Assembly (NCBI RefSeq): GCF_046630445.1
Contig: NC_092336.1
Location: 202,525,001-202,589,000, forward strand
Length of the DNA: 64,000 nucleotides
Source: Rutidosis leptorrhynchoides
Lineage: Eukaryota; Streptophyta; Magnoliopsida; Asterales; Asteraceae
Direction: 5' to 3'
Numbering within the stretch: the first letter of the stretch is position 1; every line of letters starts with the position of its first letter. Positions 11,851 through 25,923 of this stretch are shown here, one piece after another. The translations under genes and the position numbers were made by a program. The notes below the pieces were generated by a model. The model saw nothing but the letters and a program-made list of their open reading frames with translations. It was not told the DNA's origin and made no database searches.

Positions 11851-14382
11851 CGTTGCTTGTCCTCAAGCAATATAGTCTTGAAATAAAAATACTAGAATCA
11901 CTTCTTTATTCTTCACACTTTGTACATCAGTGATTTCTATACGGCGGTATGAACAATGGTAGTAACGATGTGGTTTACAGTCCCACATGACTATAAAAAT
12001 TTAGATCCTTAAGGAAATTGGATCTTTATGAAAACATTTGATCTTTTGAAAATTAAATCTAGTTTTTACCCTAGATAATTTTTCCGGAATAACACTTCAC
12101 CGGTGTTGCAAAATGTTTTTGTGGGTTTGGTGGGTTTCAGATTTTAAAATTTAGCTCAAAAATTGCGGTTTTGTGTCACCCACTTGCTAACCTTGTATTT
12201 GGAAAACAAAACGTCCAGTATACTTGCTCCGTATATTACCTTTCGGTAAACTACCGTCCGGTTGTAAAGGAAAGCGTTGAACAAGCAACTATTAAGGCAA
12301 TGTCCCCTGACATGCTTTTAATTATGGTCTATAATGTGTCGGATGCAATTACTATCCTTTGTAGGAGCAATAGTAAAGCTCACCCTATAATTTTTCGGTC
12401 TGGCACAAGGCCCTGTCTTCGACCATGCTATGCAACCACCGTTCTTACGGTTGACACCCGATTTGGTTCAGGTGACCTAATGAATTCCAGGTGAATTCCT
12501 AGGATTTTACGTTCAATGGTAATGAACGCATTGAAAATGGATTTTCAGAAAACAAATCGGTTTGTAATTTTGATCAAAATATTTTCTCGTTCAAGCTCGA
12601 GTTTAGATATCATTGAATTCCATGAGTTTGTAATTCTCAATCTTTAAAGTCAATCTCAAGGATTGAGTAATATCAGACTTAAAGGCTGATTTTTGATCTT
12701 TTTAGGAGATTATCCTTTCTGGGGATCTGGTTCATTAGTCTTATCCAGCTAATTTGCACGGCGTCCTCCCCATTTTACAAGACAGATCCTCTCATGGTTA
12801 GGATAAGTCTGACCACTTGGCGACCCTGTTTGATGCTGAGGTCCGTGGATTTCCTGCTGATTTTAGTGATGACTTTTCTAGATTTTTCGTCAACTTACAG
12901 CTGGTCTGGACGACAACTTCATGACCTAAATCAAGAAGCGCGTGTCTTTTTTTGGAAGACTTTACTTCCTTTTAATGATGGAATTGATTCATCATGTAGA
13001 TCCATCTTTCTTTCAAATATATTATAAGAAATTGGGTAAAACGGTTAATTTTGTCCAAAACAAAAGTATCTTTGTACAAAATATGTGATATATGTTTTAA
13101 AGAACTTGGTAAATTTTTCCCACACTTGGCTTTTTATTTTCTTTTATTTGCCTTTTTATTGTCCTCTATTCCATTTTAAATGAATTCTAACATTTTGGTT
13201 TGTTTCTCAATTTATGTCCTTTCCAAGGTAACAATAATTTCGGTGTTAACACCTAGTTTTATCGTTCATAAATATGTATAAACATGATTTTGAATTCATT
13301 TAATTGAAAATTTTGAAAAATTTTACTAGAATTGGGTAGTCAGTATATAAGACTAGGGCTGTTCTTTATTATCAGAGAGCACTAGATTCTAATACAACTA
13401 CTGCGTTACTAGTATTTTTAATGGTAACCAAGTGTATAAATTTAAAAATTTTAAAATTCGAAAGAATTTAACCCCTTCCCACACTTAAGATCTTGCAATG
13501 CCCTCATTTGCAAGAAATCAGTAACAATTTAAATTATTGAGGGTGATTAGCGTAGAAAAATGATTAAATTTTACCAAAGTTTCCAAACATATTGGCGTTT
13601 GTTTTAAAAGCAAAGATTTTTGGTTTTTTTTTTAATGTTTTTGGCATACTTTAATTCAATAAGATTCAAAATAATGATAATAAAATTTCTCGTCCCTCCC
13701 TCGGGTAAAGCAATTTCGGTTCAATGACCTAGTCTTCAACTTATGACGAATTTTAAAAATCATATTTTTAACTTAACGAAATAAAGTAAATTTTTGTTTT
13801 TAAATTCACACCAAACTTAAATTTAAAATGCATAAAATTAAAAATTCATATTATGAAAATTATAAATTCATACCAAACTTATATTATATTTTTGTTTTTA
13901 TACATACAAACTTATATGAAAAATATTAATTTTTCAAATATTTACAAACTTAAATATATTGATTTAAAAAGTTTACAATATTATTTTAATATTTATATAT
14001 TAATTTTAAAAACAAAGTAAAAATAAAATTAAAAATCTTTTTGGTCTTTTATCCCACTTTAATCAATCAAATATTATCAAAAATATACGCCCCTCTTTTC
14101 GGTAAAGTAATTTCGGTTCCATAACCTAGTTTAACTCATGACGAATTTTTGAAATATTTTGAGTTGAATGAATAAAGATATTTATACCTTAAGAATAAAC
14201 GGTAAATTGCGCAGTGATGTAATAAATTTTTGTATGATATCAATAATTTCGGTCACAAATCCTAATTTTATTGAATACCAATTTAATACTTTATAGCGAA
14301 CAATTTAGCGTTTAATATCAAAAGGTTAAAAGCAATAAAATAAAAATAAAAACTGTACATACTTACCTGTGAAATAGATTTC
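11851..14382 (-). other. Non-coding 3' region of element C
   Basis: 2.5 kb between the last recognisable frame and the polypurine tract, AT-rich, with no domain I recognise on either strand. It holds two AAGTGTGGG tracts (13117-13127 and 13476-13486, minus strand) and four copies of a degenerate word, aatttcggt followed by cctagtttt-like sequence (near 13235, 13710, 14107 and 14245). Athila elements can carry an env-like frame here; I see none. A 107-codon frame on the + strand (12171-12494) is antisense to the element and is not supported by any motif. Confidence 0.6.
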
Positions 14383-14799
14383 TTAGTGACCTGCTTTAGC
14401 CCACTCATAAGATAGTCGGACTAATTGGTTTTCCATAGCTACATAGGCGTAACCTCGAGCATTTAATGTTTTTTCTTCGAAACATATGAACGGTCCATCT
14501 CTGCATAAAGTAACGAATTCGCTATTGGAATATGTCTGATTCGTCGAGCATTTTCCTTCGTGTGACCATTTTCCGCATTTGTGACATCTTTCAAGGTGTC
14601 GTGCTCTTCTTTTCGCTGCGGATTTTGATTTTTCTTTACCAAATTTTAACTTATTATTTTCGTTCCTGGATTCTTTTCTTACTCCGTCCAATTTACCTCT
14701 GATTAATGATACCAATTCACTTGGAAGGGTGTCATTATTACGTTTAGTGATCAAAGCATGTAGCATTAGACCATGGTTCAGTTCACAGGAAGTCTTCAT
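14383..14799 (-). CDS. Extra zinc-knuckle reading frame downstream of pol in C
   Basis: 138 codons with ATG at 14799, on the same strand as gag-pol and 170 bp after the pol stop. The middle is very basic (KSKSAAKRRARHLER) and followed by CHKCGKWSHEGKC, a CX2CX4HX4C zinc knuckle of nucleic-acid-binding type. The C-terminal third has FVTLCRDGPFICFEEK and no transmembrane segment, so it is unlike an envelope protein. It is intact although gag and pol of the same element are broken. It could be an accessory nucleocapsid-like protein or a displaced gag or host fragment. Function unknown; the zinc-knuckle reading is confident, the protein-coding status less so. Confidence 0.55.
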   Translation of the reverse strand: MKTSCELNHGLMLHALITKRNNDTLPSELVSLIRGKLDGVRKESRNENNKLKFGKEKSKSAAKRRARHLERCHKCGKWSHEGKCSTNQTYSNSEFVTLCRDGPFICFEEKTLNARGYAYVAMENQLVRLSYEWAKAGH

Positions 14800-14970
14800 C
14801 TCGTAAAACCTAAAAAAAATTAAAATTCAGAATGGGGGGAGAAGACTAGTTCTTTAGGGTCTGCTAGGGAAAGACCATTCGGATTCCATTCTCGGAAACT
14901 ACACGAAAACAGAATATCTAACTCTAACAGAAATATATATTATCCTTTAAAGACTTGATTCTCCCCACAC

Positions 14971-17900
14971 TTAGTTAGCTGTGGTGTTGAAATTGTGATT
15001 AACTTCGTTGTCAACTTCCATCGGATCATGTACGTAATGTTTAACTCTGTGAACATTAACTTTAAATTCAATCCCATTTGAATTTATTAACTCTATTGTT
15101 CCGTATGGGAAAACTCTTTTGACTATAAATGGTCCAGACCATCTTGATTTCAATTTTCCAGGAAATAGCTTGAATCGTGAATTGAAAAGAAGAACTCTAT
15201 CTCCTTCTTTAAATTCTTTTGAACTTCTGATTCTTTTATCATGCCATTTCTTCATTCTTTCCTTATAGATTAACGAATTTTTGTATGCTTCATGTCTCAA
15301 TTCTTCTAACTCGTTTAATTGACTTAATCGTAGACGTCCGGCTTCATGTAAATCAAGATTACATGTCTTCAAAGCCCAAAATGCTTTATGTTCAATTTCT
15401 ACTGGAAGATGACATGCTTTTCCGTAAACGAGTCTAAAAGGTGTGGTTCCAATTGGAGTTTTGTAGGCTGTTCTAAAAGCCCAGAGTGCATCCTCCAATT
15501 TCATGGACCATTCCTTCGGATTTGATCCTACGGTTTTCTCTAGAATATATTTTAAAGCTTGGTTGGTATTTTCAACTTGTCCACTTTTTTGTGGATGATA
15601 AGCAGTTGAGATTTTATGAGTTACTCCATATCTTTTGAGAACTTTCTCAAGTTGATTATTACAAAAATGAGTACCCCGATCACTTATTAAAGCTTTCGGT
15701 GTTTCGAACCTTGCAAAAGACGTTTTAAAAAGTTGACTACAACTCGTGCATCGTTAGTTGGGAGAGCTTGTGCTTCCACCCATTTAGATACATAATCAAT
15801 GGCAATGAGAATGTAAAGATTATTATGAGATTCTGGAAATGGACACATAAATTCAATACCCCAAATGTCAAATACTTCACATACTTGAATGACATTTTGT
15901 GGCATTTCATCACGTTGACTTATTTTTTCGGCCCTTTGACAAGCATCACAGGATTTGCAAAGAAGGTGTGCGTCTTTGAAAATTGTAGGCCAATAGAATC
16001 CAGCATCGTAAACTTTTCTTGCTGTGAGCTGAGGCCTATAATGCCCTCCTGTTGGTCCTGTGTGACATTGGTTTAATATTTGACTGGCTTCATCTCCAAA
16101 TACACATCGGCGTATTATTCCATCGGGACAACTTTTAAACAAATGTGGATCTTCCCAGAAATAGTGTTTTATATCACTAAAGAATTTCTTTCGTTTTTGG
16201 TAATATAATCCCTTTTCAAGGAATCCACATACTAAGTAGTTTGCATAGTCTACAAACCATGAGATTTCATTATAATCTATCTTCAATAGATATTCATCAG
16301 GAAAGTTGTCTTGTATGGCCGATTCATTTAGAACTTCTAATTCGGGATTTTCAAGATGAGAAAGATGATCGGCGGTGAGATTTTCTGCTCCCTTTTTATC
16401 ACGGATTTCAATATCGAACTCTTGTAAGAGTAAGATCCAATGAATTAATCGTGGTTTGGCATCTTGTTTCGAAAATAGGTATCTAAGAGCAGAATGGTCG
16501 GTATAGACCACCGTTTTAGCTAGAAAAAGATATGAACGAAATTTGTCAAAAGCAAAGACAATAGCAAGGAGTTCTTTTTCAGTAGTTGTATAGTTCGTTT
16601 GTGCTCCTTGTAATGTCTTACTAGCATAATAAATAGGTTGAAATCGTTTTTCAATCCTTTGTCCTAAAACGGCTCCCATTGCAAAATCACTTGCATCGCA
16701 CATAAATTCGAATGGTAGATTCCAATTTGGTGTTATCATGATCGGCGCATTAGTGAGTTTTTCTTTAAGAATATTAAAAGATTTGATGCATTCATCCAAA
16801 AAGATGAATGGAGCATCCTTTTCTAGGAGTTTATTCATAGGAGTGGCAATTTTAGAAAAATCTTTTATGAAACGTCGGTAAAAACCGGCATGCCCTAGAA
16901 AACTCCTAACTCCTCTAACATTGGTGGGATGTGGAAGTTTAGCAATTACATCTACTTTAGCTCTATCCACTTCAATTCCTTCCTTTGAAATTTTATGACC
17001 AAGAACGATGCCTTCTTTAACCATGAAATGGCATTTCTCCCAATTAAGTACTAGATTTGATTGTTCGCATCTAATAAGCATTCGTTCAAGATTAACTAGA
17101 CATGATTCAAATGTATCACCGAAGACTGAAAAGTCATCCATGAAAACTTCCATGCATTCTTCTATCATGTCGTGAAAAATCGCCATCATGCACCTTTGAA
17201 AGGTTGCAGGGGCGTTGCAAAGTCCAAATGGCATGCGTTTATAAGCAAAAGTACCATAAGGGCACGTGAACGTGGTTTTCTCTTGATCTTCGGGTGCTAA
17301 TGGAATTTGAAAGTATCCGAAAAAACCATCAAGAAAACAATAGTAACTATTTCCAGCTAATCTTTCCAACATTTGATCAATGAAAGGTAAGGGAAAGTGA
17401 TCTTTTCTGGTGGTGTCATTTAATTTTCTATAATCAATACAAACACGCCATCCTGTTACAGTCCTAGTAGAAATAAGCTCATTTTTTCTCATTTGTGATG
17501 ACAATCATGCCACCCTTCTTAGTTACGCATTGAACTGGGCTTACCCATGGACTATCAGAAATTGAATAAATTAAACCTGCATCAAGCAGTTTAATAATTT
17601 CTTTTTTAACAATATCTTGCATATTAGGATTTAGTCTTCGTTGGCGTTGCACATACGTTTTATGACCTTCTTCCATAAGGATTTTATGTGTGCAATACGA
17701 AGGACTTATTCCTTTAATATCATGAATTTTCCATGCAATAGCTGGTTTATGAGCTTTTAGCACATAAATGAGTTGAGATTTTTCATTTTCAGTAAGAGAA
17801 GACGATATTATTACAGGTAATTCAGATTCACCATGTAAATAAGCGTATTCCAAATGGTTTGAAAGTGACTTTAACTCTAATGTCGGTGGTTCTTCTATCG

Positions 17901-18837
17901 ATGATTTGTATCGATATCTGTCTTCCTCTTTTAGCATTTGAATTTCTTCTGTTGTTGGTTCATATCCATTAGCCATAAGTGTAGCTAACATTTCAGTTTC
18001 ATCAATTGGTTTAGTTCCTTCTCCTAAAGAACATTCTCCTGTTCCTTGTAATTCTGGAAATTCTTCTAACAATTCTGCATGTGAATCTATAGTTTGAATA
18101 TAATAACATGTATCATCTGCAGATTGCGATTGTTGCATTGCTCTATCAACAGAAAAGGTAACACTCTCGTCCTCTATACTTAGGGTCAATTTCTTACCAA
18201 ACACGTCTATTATTGCTTTGGCCGTGTTTAAGAATGGTCTTCCTAATATGAGAGGTACTCGAGAATCTTTTTCCATGTCTAGAATAACAAAATCTACTGG
18301 AAATACTAAAGTACCAACTTTAACTAGCATGTTCTCCATTATCCCTCTAGGATATTTTACTGATTGATCGGTTAGTTGTATACTTATTCATGTTGGTTTC
18401 AATTCTCCAAGGTCTAGTTTAGCGTATAGTGAATACGGTATTAAATTTATACTAGCACCTAAATCTGCCAATGCTTCTATTGAACTAAGACTACCCAGAA
18501 AACATGGAATTGTGAAACTCCCTGGATCAGATAATTTTTCTGGTATCTTATTCAACAGCACTGCAGAACAATTAGCATTCATAGTAACAGCCGAGAGTTC
18601 TTCCATTTTCTTTCTATTTGTGATTAGATCTTTCAGAAATTTAGCATATCTAGGCATTCCTGAAATCACGTCAATGAAAGGAAGATTTACATTTATCTGT
18701 TTAAACATATCCAAGAATTTGGATTGCTCGGCTTCAAGTCTCTCTTTTCTCATTTTACTCGGGTAAGGAAGTGGTGGTTGGTATGGTTTAACATAAGGTT
18801 TAGTCTTAACTGTGTTATCTTCATTAACCTTTTTCAA
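14971..18837 (-). pseudogene. pol: pol of element C: PR-RT-RNase H-integrase
   Basis: Read right to left. Protease: ALADLGASINLIP at about 18436-18475, followed after an in-frame stop near 18386 by [35 protein letters not shown] and FMDDFSVFG in 15687-17504. RNase [33 protein letters not shown]. Integrase: zinc finger H...H...CKSCDAC, core and tail ([10 protein letters not shown]...[11 protein letters not shown]), ending at 14971. Damage: the stop near 18386, a frameshift near 17485 at the start of RT, and a frameshift near 15690 inside integrase (SDRGTHF and GQVENT continue in another frame in 15505-15687). The first integrase acidic residue reads WGIEFM where the family normally has Asp. 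Confidence 0.92.
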
Positions 18838-20473
18838 CTACCGGTTCTTTTTCCTTATCTTGTTCAGACTGTGGTTCTTGTGGAGTAGGAATAGAGTCAT
18901 CAGAAATTACAGGCATTTCAGGTGGTTTAAGTGTAATATCACTTCTTGTGGTAATGGCTTTAGCTGTTTCATTCAGGAGGTTAGCATTTGTATCACTAGG
19001 TAGACTTCTCGGTTTTCTTTCACCTATTAACCTTGCTAGGTTGCTTACTTCTTGTTCCAAATTTTGAATAGAAGCTTGTTGATTTCTAAATGCTTGAGCA
19101 TTTTGTTCATTCGTTTGTTTCTAAGATGTGAAAAACTGAGTTTGAGATTCAACTAGCTTTGACATCATATCTTCTAAATTTGGCTTTTTATCATCGGTTT
19201 GTGGTGGTTTATTTTGAAAAATAGGTCTTTGCTGATTGTAAGTATTATTGGATACTTGTTGATTACTTGGACCTTGTTGGTTATTGTATGGAACATTTCG
19301 GTTATAATTCTGATTTTAATTGTAGATTGGTCTTGGCGGTTGATAATTATTCTGATAATTATTTCCAGGCCTTTGGTTTATTTATGAAACATTCTCTCTT
19401 TGTTCCATTGTTAGTTCAATACTGAGACAATCTTTTGTTAAATGTGATCCTCCACACTGCTCACAACTAATTCGTATTAAGTGAATATCTTTAGTCATCT
19501 TTTCCATTCGTCTCTCGACAGCATCTATCTTTGCAGAAATGGAATCTAAGTCATGGCTAGAATCGGCTCTATCTGCTTTAGATGATCTAACGATATCTTT
19601 TTCTTAGTGCCACTCATGTGAGTGGGAAGCAGTGTTATCAATAATTTTGTAAGCATCAGTTGCTGTTTTCTTCATAATGGAACCACCAGCTGCTATATCG
19701 ATGTCTTTTCTAGTAGTGATGTCGCATCCTTGGTAGAATATTTGTACTATTTGACAAGTGTCTAAACCATGTTGCGGACATCCTCTTAATAACTTTCCAA
19801 ATCTTGTCCACGCTTCATATAAAGTTTCATTTGGCTTCTGTGTGAACGTAACAATTTCTCCTTGAAGTCTTACGGCTTTAGATGCCGGAAAGAATTGTTT
19901 AAGAAATTTTATCTGTTTATCCTCCACTTCTCGGATTTTAAATAGTGTACATATCCTATTAAATGTACGAAGATGTTCCATTGGATCTTCCTTCGGCGCA
20001 CCACTAAATTGGCATTGATTAGTTACCATGTGTAGGATTTGTCCTTTGATTTCATAATCTGGTGCATTAATGCCAGGTTGAGTAATTGCGTGACCTTGGC
20101 CAGTGCGTTTAGCTCTCATTCGGTCTTCCATACTTAGAGGTTCCATATTCTCCATAATTGAATTTTTTGAATCTGAATCACTAGAGGATTCTGATTTAAT
20201 GGTTGGTTCCTCGACAATTTCTGTTTGAATGATTGGTGGTTCCGGAGGAAAGATTAGTGGTTCCGGATCTCTGAATTGTCCCTGAATATTCTCCGGATTC
20301 TCAATTGTGAGGTCGGGTTCAAAAAATGGATTATCGGAAATTTGAATTGGAGTACTTGGTTGACTGGATGATGATTCTAAAGAAAAATCAACGGCGACAA
20401 TATTTTCTAGATGTCTTGATCGAGTTACAGGTGGTGAACGTACAAAAGGTGGTGAACGTTTTGCTCGGTGCAT
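18838..20473 (-). pseudogene. gag: gag of element C
   Basis: Starts at ATG 20473 (MHRAKRSPPF). After a Pro/Ser/Glu-rich head come capsid-like motifs of the Athila/Tat group (GAPKEDPMEHLRTFNRIC, LKQFFPASKA, LYEAWTRFGKLLRGCPQHG). The frame stops at 19604 (TAA). It continues in the same frame to a zinc knuckle, CEQCGGSHLTKDC (19427-19465), then a further stop near 19384, an Asn/Gln/Pro-rich stretch, and a conserved tail (LEQEVSNLARLIGERKPRSLPSDT, cut here to its key part SNLARLIGERK...SLPSDT) before the protease. Several stops make it non-functional as written. Confidence 0.88.
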
Positions 20474-21778
20474 TCACTGAATATCCTATTAATTATAAAA
20501 GATAAAAATTATATAAGTTATCAAATTAATAGACTTTTCTGCTTTTGCCCACGTTTCGAATAGCCAATAGATGCAGCAGGGAGCCAGAACCCTTTAAATA
20601 GGAAGCTCACAACTCAGCCACTAACAAATCCAACTATTACTACGAAACAGAAAATTTGGATGTCTATCAATTTAACCACTTAAAATAATTTTTCGTTGAA
20701 ATTTAAAGAAATTTTAGAGAAGAAATAGAAAATTCTAAGTCCTAAAACTAGAATGTCGAGAAATAAGAAAGAAAAAGAGCGCGTCGAAAAACGTCGAAAA
20801 ATAAAAGGTCGAAAAATAAAAATATGAAAGTAGCGCGTCGAAACTTAAAAAGGAACTAAAAACTAAGAATTAAAAATTACGTCTAAAAATATTAAAGCTT
20901 AAAAGAAAAACTATATCTCAAAACGGAAATAACTTAAAAAGGTACTAAAATATAAAAACGGCGTCGCAAAATTCTAAAGCACCTAAATCTTAGTCTAAAG
21001 AAAAAGCACTTAAGAGATTTTACGGCAAAGCCTAAAAATCTAGAAATAAAAATAACTATGGCAAATACTATGTCTTAAAACTAAATACGAGCAAAAAATA
21101 CAAATATTACGCTAAAAATAAATAAAAAGATACAAAATATAAAAAATAAACTTAAAGTTGTAAAAAGTACAATTTTATAAATATATTATTTTTATATTAT
21201 TTATTTTATAAAACTATTAATTTTATAATTTATTAAAACTAAATAAACTAAATATATAAATTAAATACTAAAAACTAAACTAAATTAATATTAAATATAA
21301 CCCTAATTAGGGTTTTAATTATAATAATAATAATAATTACGTAATAATTGCTGAACTAGTCAACTCTGGCATGTCAGGTACCCTCATGCGATCGCATGAA
21401 GTTTTGCCTTCGGGCTCATGCGATCGCATGAGCTAGGGTTTCGGGCCAGGCTTTGGGCTGCTACAGTACCGGGCCGAGTGTTTTTATATTTTTTTTTCAG
21501 TATTATGTTTTAAATATATATATAATATTTATATAACTTAAATAAAAATTTAATTTTAAAAACTAAAATAAAAATAAAGAAACTTTATAATTTTATTTAT
21601 ATATAACAAACTATTAAAAATATATAAATATTTTGTTTTTCTTTTCTTTTTATATTTTCGTATATTTAAAACGTATTTTTACAAAAGCGTATTTTTATAA
21701 AAGTAAACTAAAAATTAATAAAAAAAAAATTTTCTTTTTTATATATAGCGTTGCGCTTCCGGTGTTTAAGCAAGTAGT
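20474..21778 (-). other. Leader region of element C
   Basis: 1.3 kb between primer site and gag, A-rich on the + strand, with no recognisable frame. It contains repeated cgtcgaaa words (20770-20840) and a pair of GCGATCGC palindromes (21384-21399 and 21414-21433) that duplicate the arrangement found in both LTRs. Probably the packaging/untranslated leader. Confidence 0.6.
21384..21433. repeat. Paired GCGATCGC palindromes in C's leader
   Basis: TCATGCGATCGCATGA (16-bp perfect palindrome) and GCTCATGCGATCGCATGAGC (20-bp perfect palindrome) separated by 14 bases (agttttgccttcgg). Each could form a hairpin or cruciform. The same paired design is at 11317-11364 and 23339-23387. Confidence 0.85.
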
Positions 21779-21796
21779 TCCCCGACAGCGACGCCA
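21779..21796 (-). promoter_or_regulatory. Primer-binding site of element C (tRNA-Asp type)
   Basis: Reverse strand TGGCGTCGCTGTCGGGGA, 8 bases inside the 5' LTR. It matches the well-known plant TGGCGCCGTTGCCGGGGA primer site (complement of the tRNA-Asp 3' end) with a few changes. It fixes the transcription direction of C as minus. Confidence 0.8.
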
Positions 21797-21804
21797 AAAA
21801 TACT

Positions 21805-23853
<2,049 letters not shown>

Positions 23854-23858
23854 TATAT

Positions 23859-25030
23859 ACAGTAATGTTGGAGTTAGCTATACAGGGTTGAGGTTGATTC
23901 CAAAAATATATATACTTTGAGTTGTGATCTAGCCTGAGACGTGTATACACTGGGTCGTGGATTGATTCAAGATAATATATATCAATTTATTTCTGTACAT
24001 CTAACTGTGGACAACTAGTTGTAGGTTACTAACAAGGACAGCTGACTTAATAAACTTAAAACAGTAAAACGTATTAAAAATGTTGTAAATATATTTTGAA
24101 CATACTTTGATATATATGTACATATTTGTTATAGGTTCGTGAATCGACCAGTGGCTAAGTCTTACTTCCCTACGAAGTAAAAATCTGTGAAAGTGAGTTA
24201 TAGTCTCACTTTTAAAATATAATATTTTTGGGATGAGAATACATGCAGCTTTCTAAATGTTTTACAAAATAGACACAAGTACGCGAAACTACATTCTATG
24301 GTTGGATTATTAAACCGAATATTGCCCCTTCAAGTCTGGTAGCCTAAGAATTAGGGAAATGACCCCTAATTGATGCGAATCCTAAAGATAGATCTATGGG
24401 CCTAACAAACCCCATTCTGGAATTTGGAATGCTTTAATACTTCGATTTATATGGTGATTGCGATTGCCAATTTATGACATACTTGCGAGTATGCGGGGAA
24501 TATTCTATATGCATTATGTTAATGTTGGTTACCAGGTGTTCATCATAGAATGATTTTTATACACTTGTGAGTGTAGGATTATTGAATAAATGAAATCTTA
24601 TGGTTTATTATATTAATTTGATAATATATAGGTTAAACCTATAACTCACCAATATTTTTGTTGATGTTTAAAGCATGTTTATTCTCAGGTGATTATTAAG
24701 AGCCTCTGCTGTTGCATGCTAATATATGGACAAGACTTGGTGTCAGCATGCTTGTATAATATTGTTTAAAACTGCATTCGAGATTTACTTTGTTGTAGCA
24801 TATTAATATTGTAAATCAATATGTATTGGTAGTGTGTAAGTGTGATATTTTTAGATTATCATTTCTGATAATATAGGTGGTGTCCTTTTAACCTTGTCGA
24901 TAAAATAAAGGTTATGGTTTGTTTTAAAAACGAATGCAGTCTTTTAAAAATGTCTCATATAGAGGTCAAAACCTCGCAAAGAAATCAATTAATATGGAAC
25001 GTTTATAATCAATATGAACAGGACATTTCA
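23859..25030 (+). repeat. Right part of B's 3' LTR
   Basis: Resumes at ACAGTAATGTTGGAGTTAGC after the TATAT duplication and parallels A's LTR to the terminal GGACATTTCA. It is clearly more diverged than the A/E LTRs (for example around 24430-24560), so this copy is older. Confidence 0.88.
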
Positions 25031-25923
25031 TAAATAACTCATGAAATCAAAGAGGAAACCTAGAAATCATGATCCGCAAAGCATAAATGAATGAATAATG
25101 AAAAGTAGCAATTAGGATTTTCAAAAACCCTAATTCAGGAATCAACTAGGAAGGTCAGTTAACTTGCTCAATAAAACTATATGGGATTACCTATACTTAA
25201 TTAAGAATTCATACTACTAATCACTCTATAACTCAATGTCAACTGCAGATTTAGGCCCATGTTTAACATCTTGGGTAAGTTAAAAGAACTCAAAGATAAT
25301 GTAACTATTGTTCATACAAGTCAACACAAGTGTCGACAAATAAAAACAACAACAATCAAGGAAACATCCGTAAAATCCACCAACTAATGAGAAATAACAA
25401 CTGGGACCCAGGGTGCCAAATTGGTGACCCAAGGTGTAACTACAAACCCAAAAGGGTGGCAACTGGAGACCTTATAAGGTTCTGACTAGTGACCTAGGTC
25501 ATGCCACTTACGACACATGGTGCCACTAAGGATCTAAAGTGCCAAATTGATAACCCATAGTGCAACTTGCGACCCAAGAGGGTGTTAACTGGGGACCCAG
25601 GTTCGAACTGCTAACTTAAAGTGTCAACTGGGGACCCATGGCTTTGAGGTTACATATCTTTGACCTATAAATAAACCTTGATTTCCATTCTTCATTCACC
25701 ATCTCTTATCCATTTCTATTTCCATATTATACCCAGGAACTCTCTCAAGTACTCTCTTAATATACAACAACATAACCAATCTCACATATTAGAGGTAATA
25801 ATATGTAGACTATAATAGTTAGTAAGTTGAAAGGTTATAGAGAAAGCATGTAATAATATGGAAGAACTCTCAGAGTCTTTGGTTGTAATTTAAGAATGTT
25901 TTATCTTCATTTTAATCTATGGT
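25031..25923. other. Unassigned DNA with a degenerate minisatellite
   Basis: No recognisable protein frame. Positions 25399-25640 hold a degenerate repeat built on words like gtgccaactggggaccca (imperfect, roughly 20-40 bp spacing). It is followed by CTATAAATAAACC (about 25666-25678) and a pyrimidine-rich stretch, which looks like a promoter and leader of an unidentified gene or element, but no coding region follows before the Cassandra element. Confidence 0.5.
25399..25640. repeat. Degenerate GGGACCCA minisatellite
   Basis: Recurring GGGACCCA / GTGCCAA(A/C)T / GGTGACCC words, for example near 25403, 25414, 25425, 25546, 25595 and 25632. Units are too diverged to give a firm period by eye. 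Confidence 0.6.

Noticed and set aside
12171..12494. 107-codon frame on the + strand, antisense to element C
   Set aside because: Some Ty3 elements carry antisense frames, but this one has no domain, no visible promoter, and codon content typical of chance.
21384..21433. GCGATCGC palindromes as a sign of cyanobacterial DNA (HIP1)
   Set aside because: They lie symmetrically in an Athila-like element and both of its LTRs; nothing else is bacterial.
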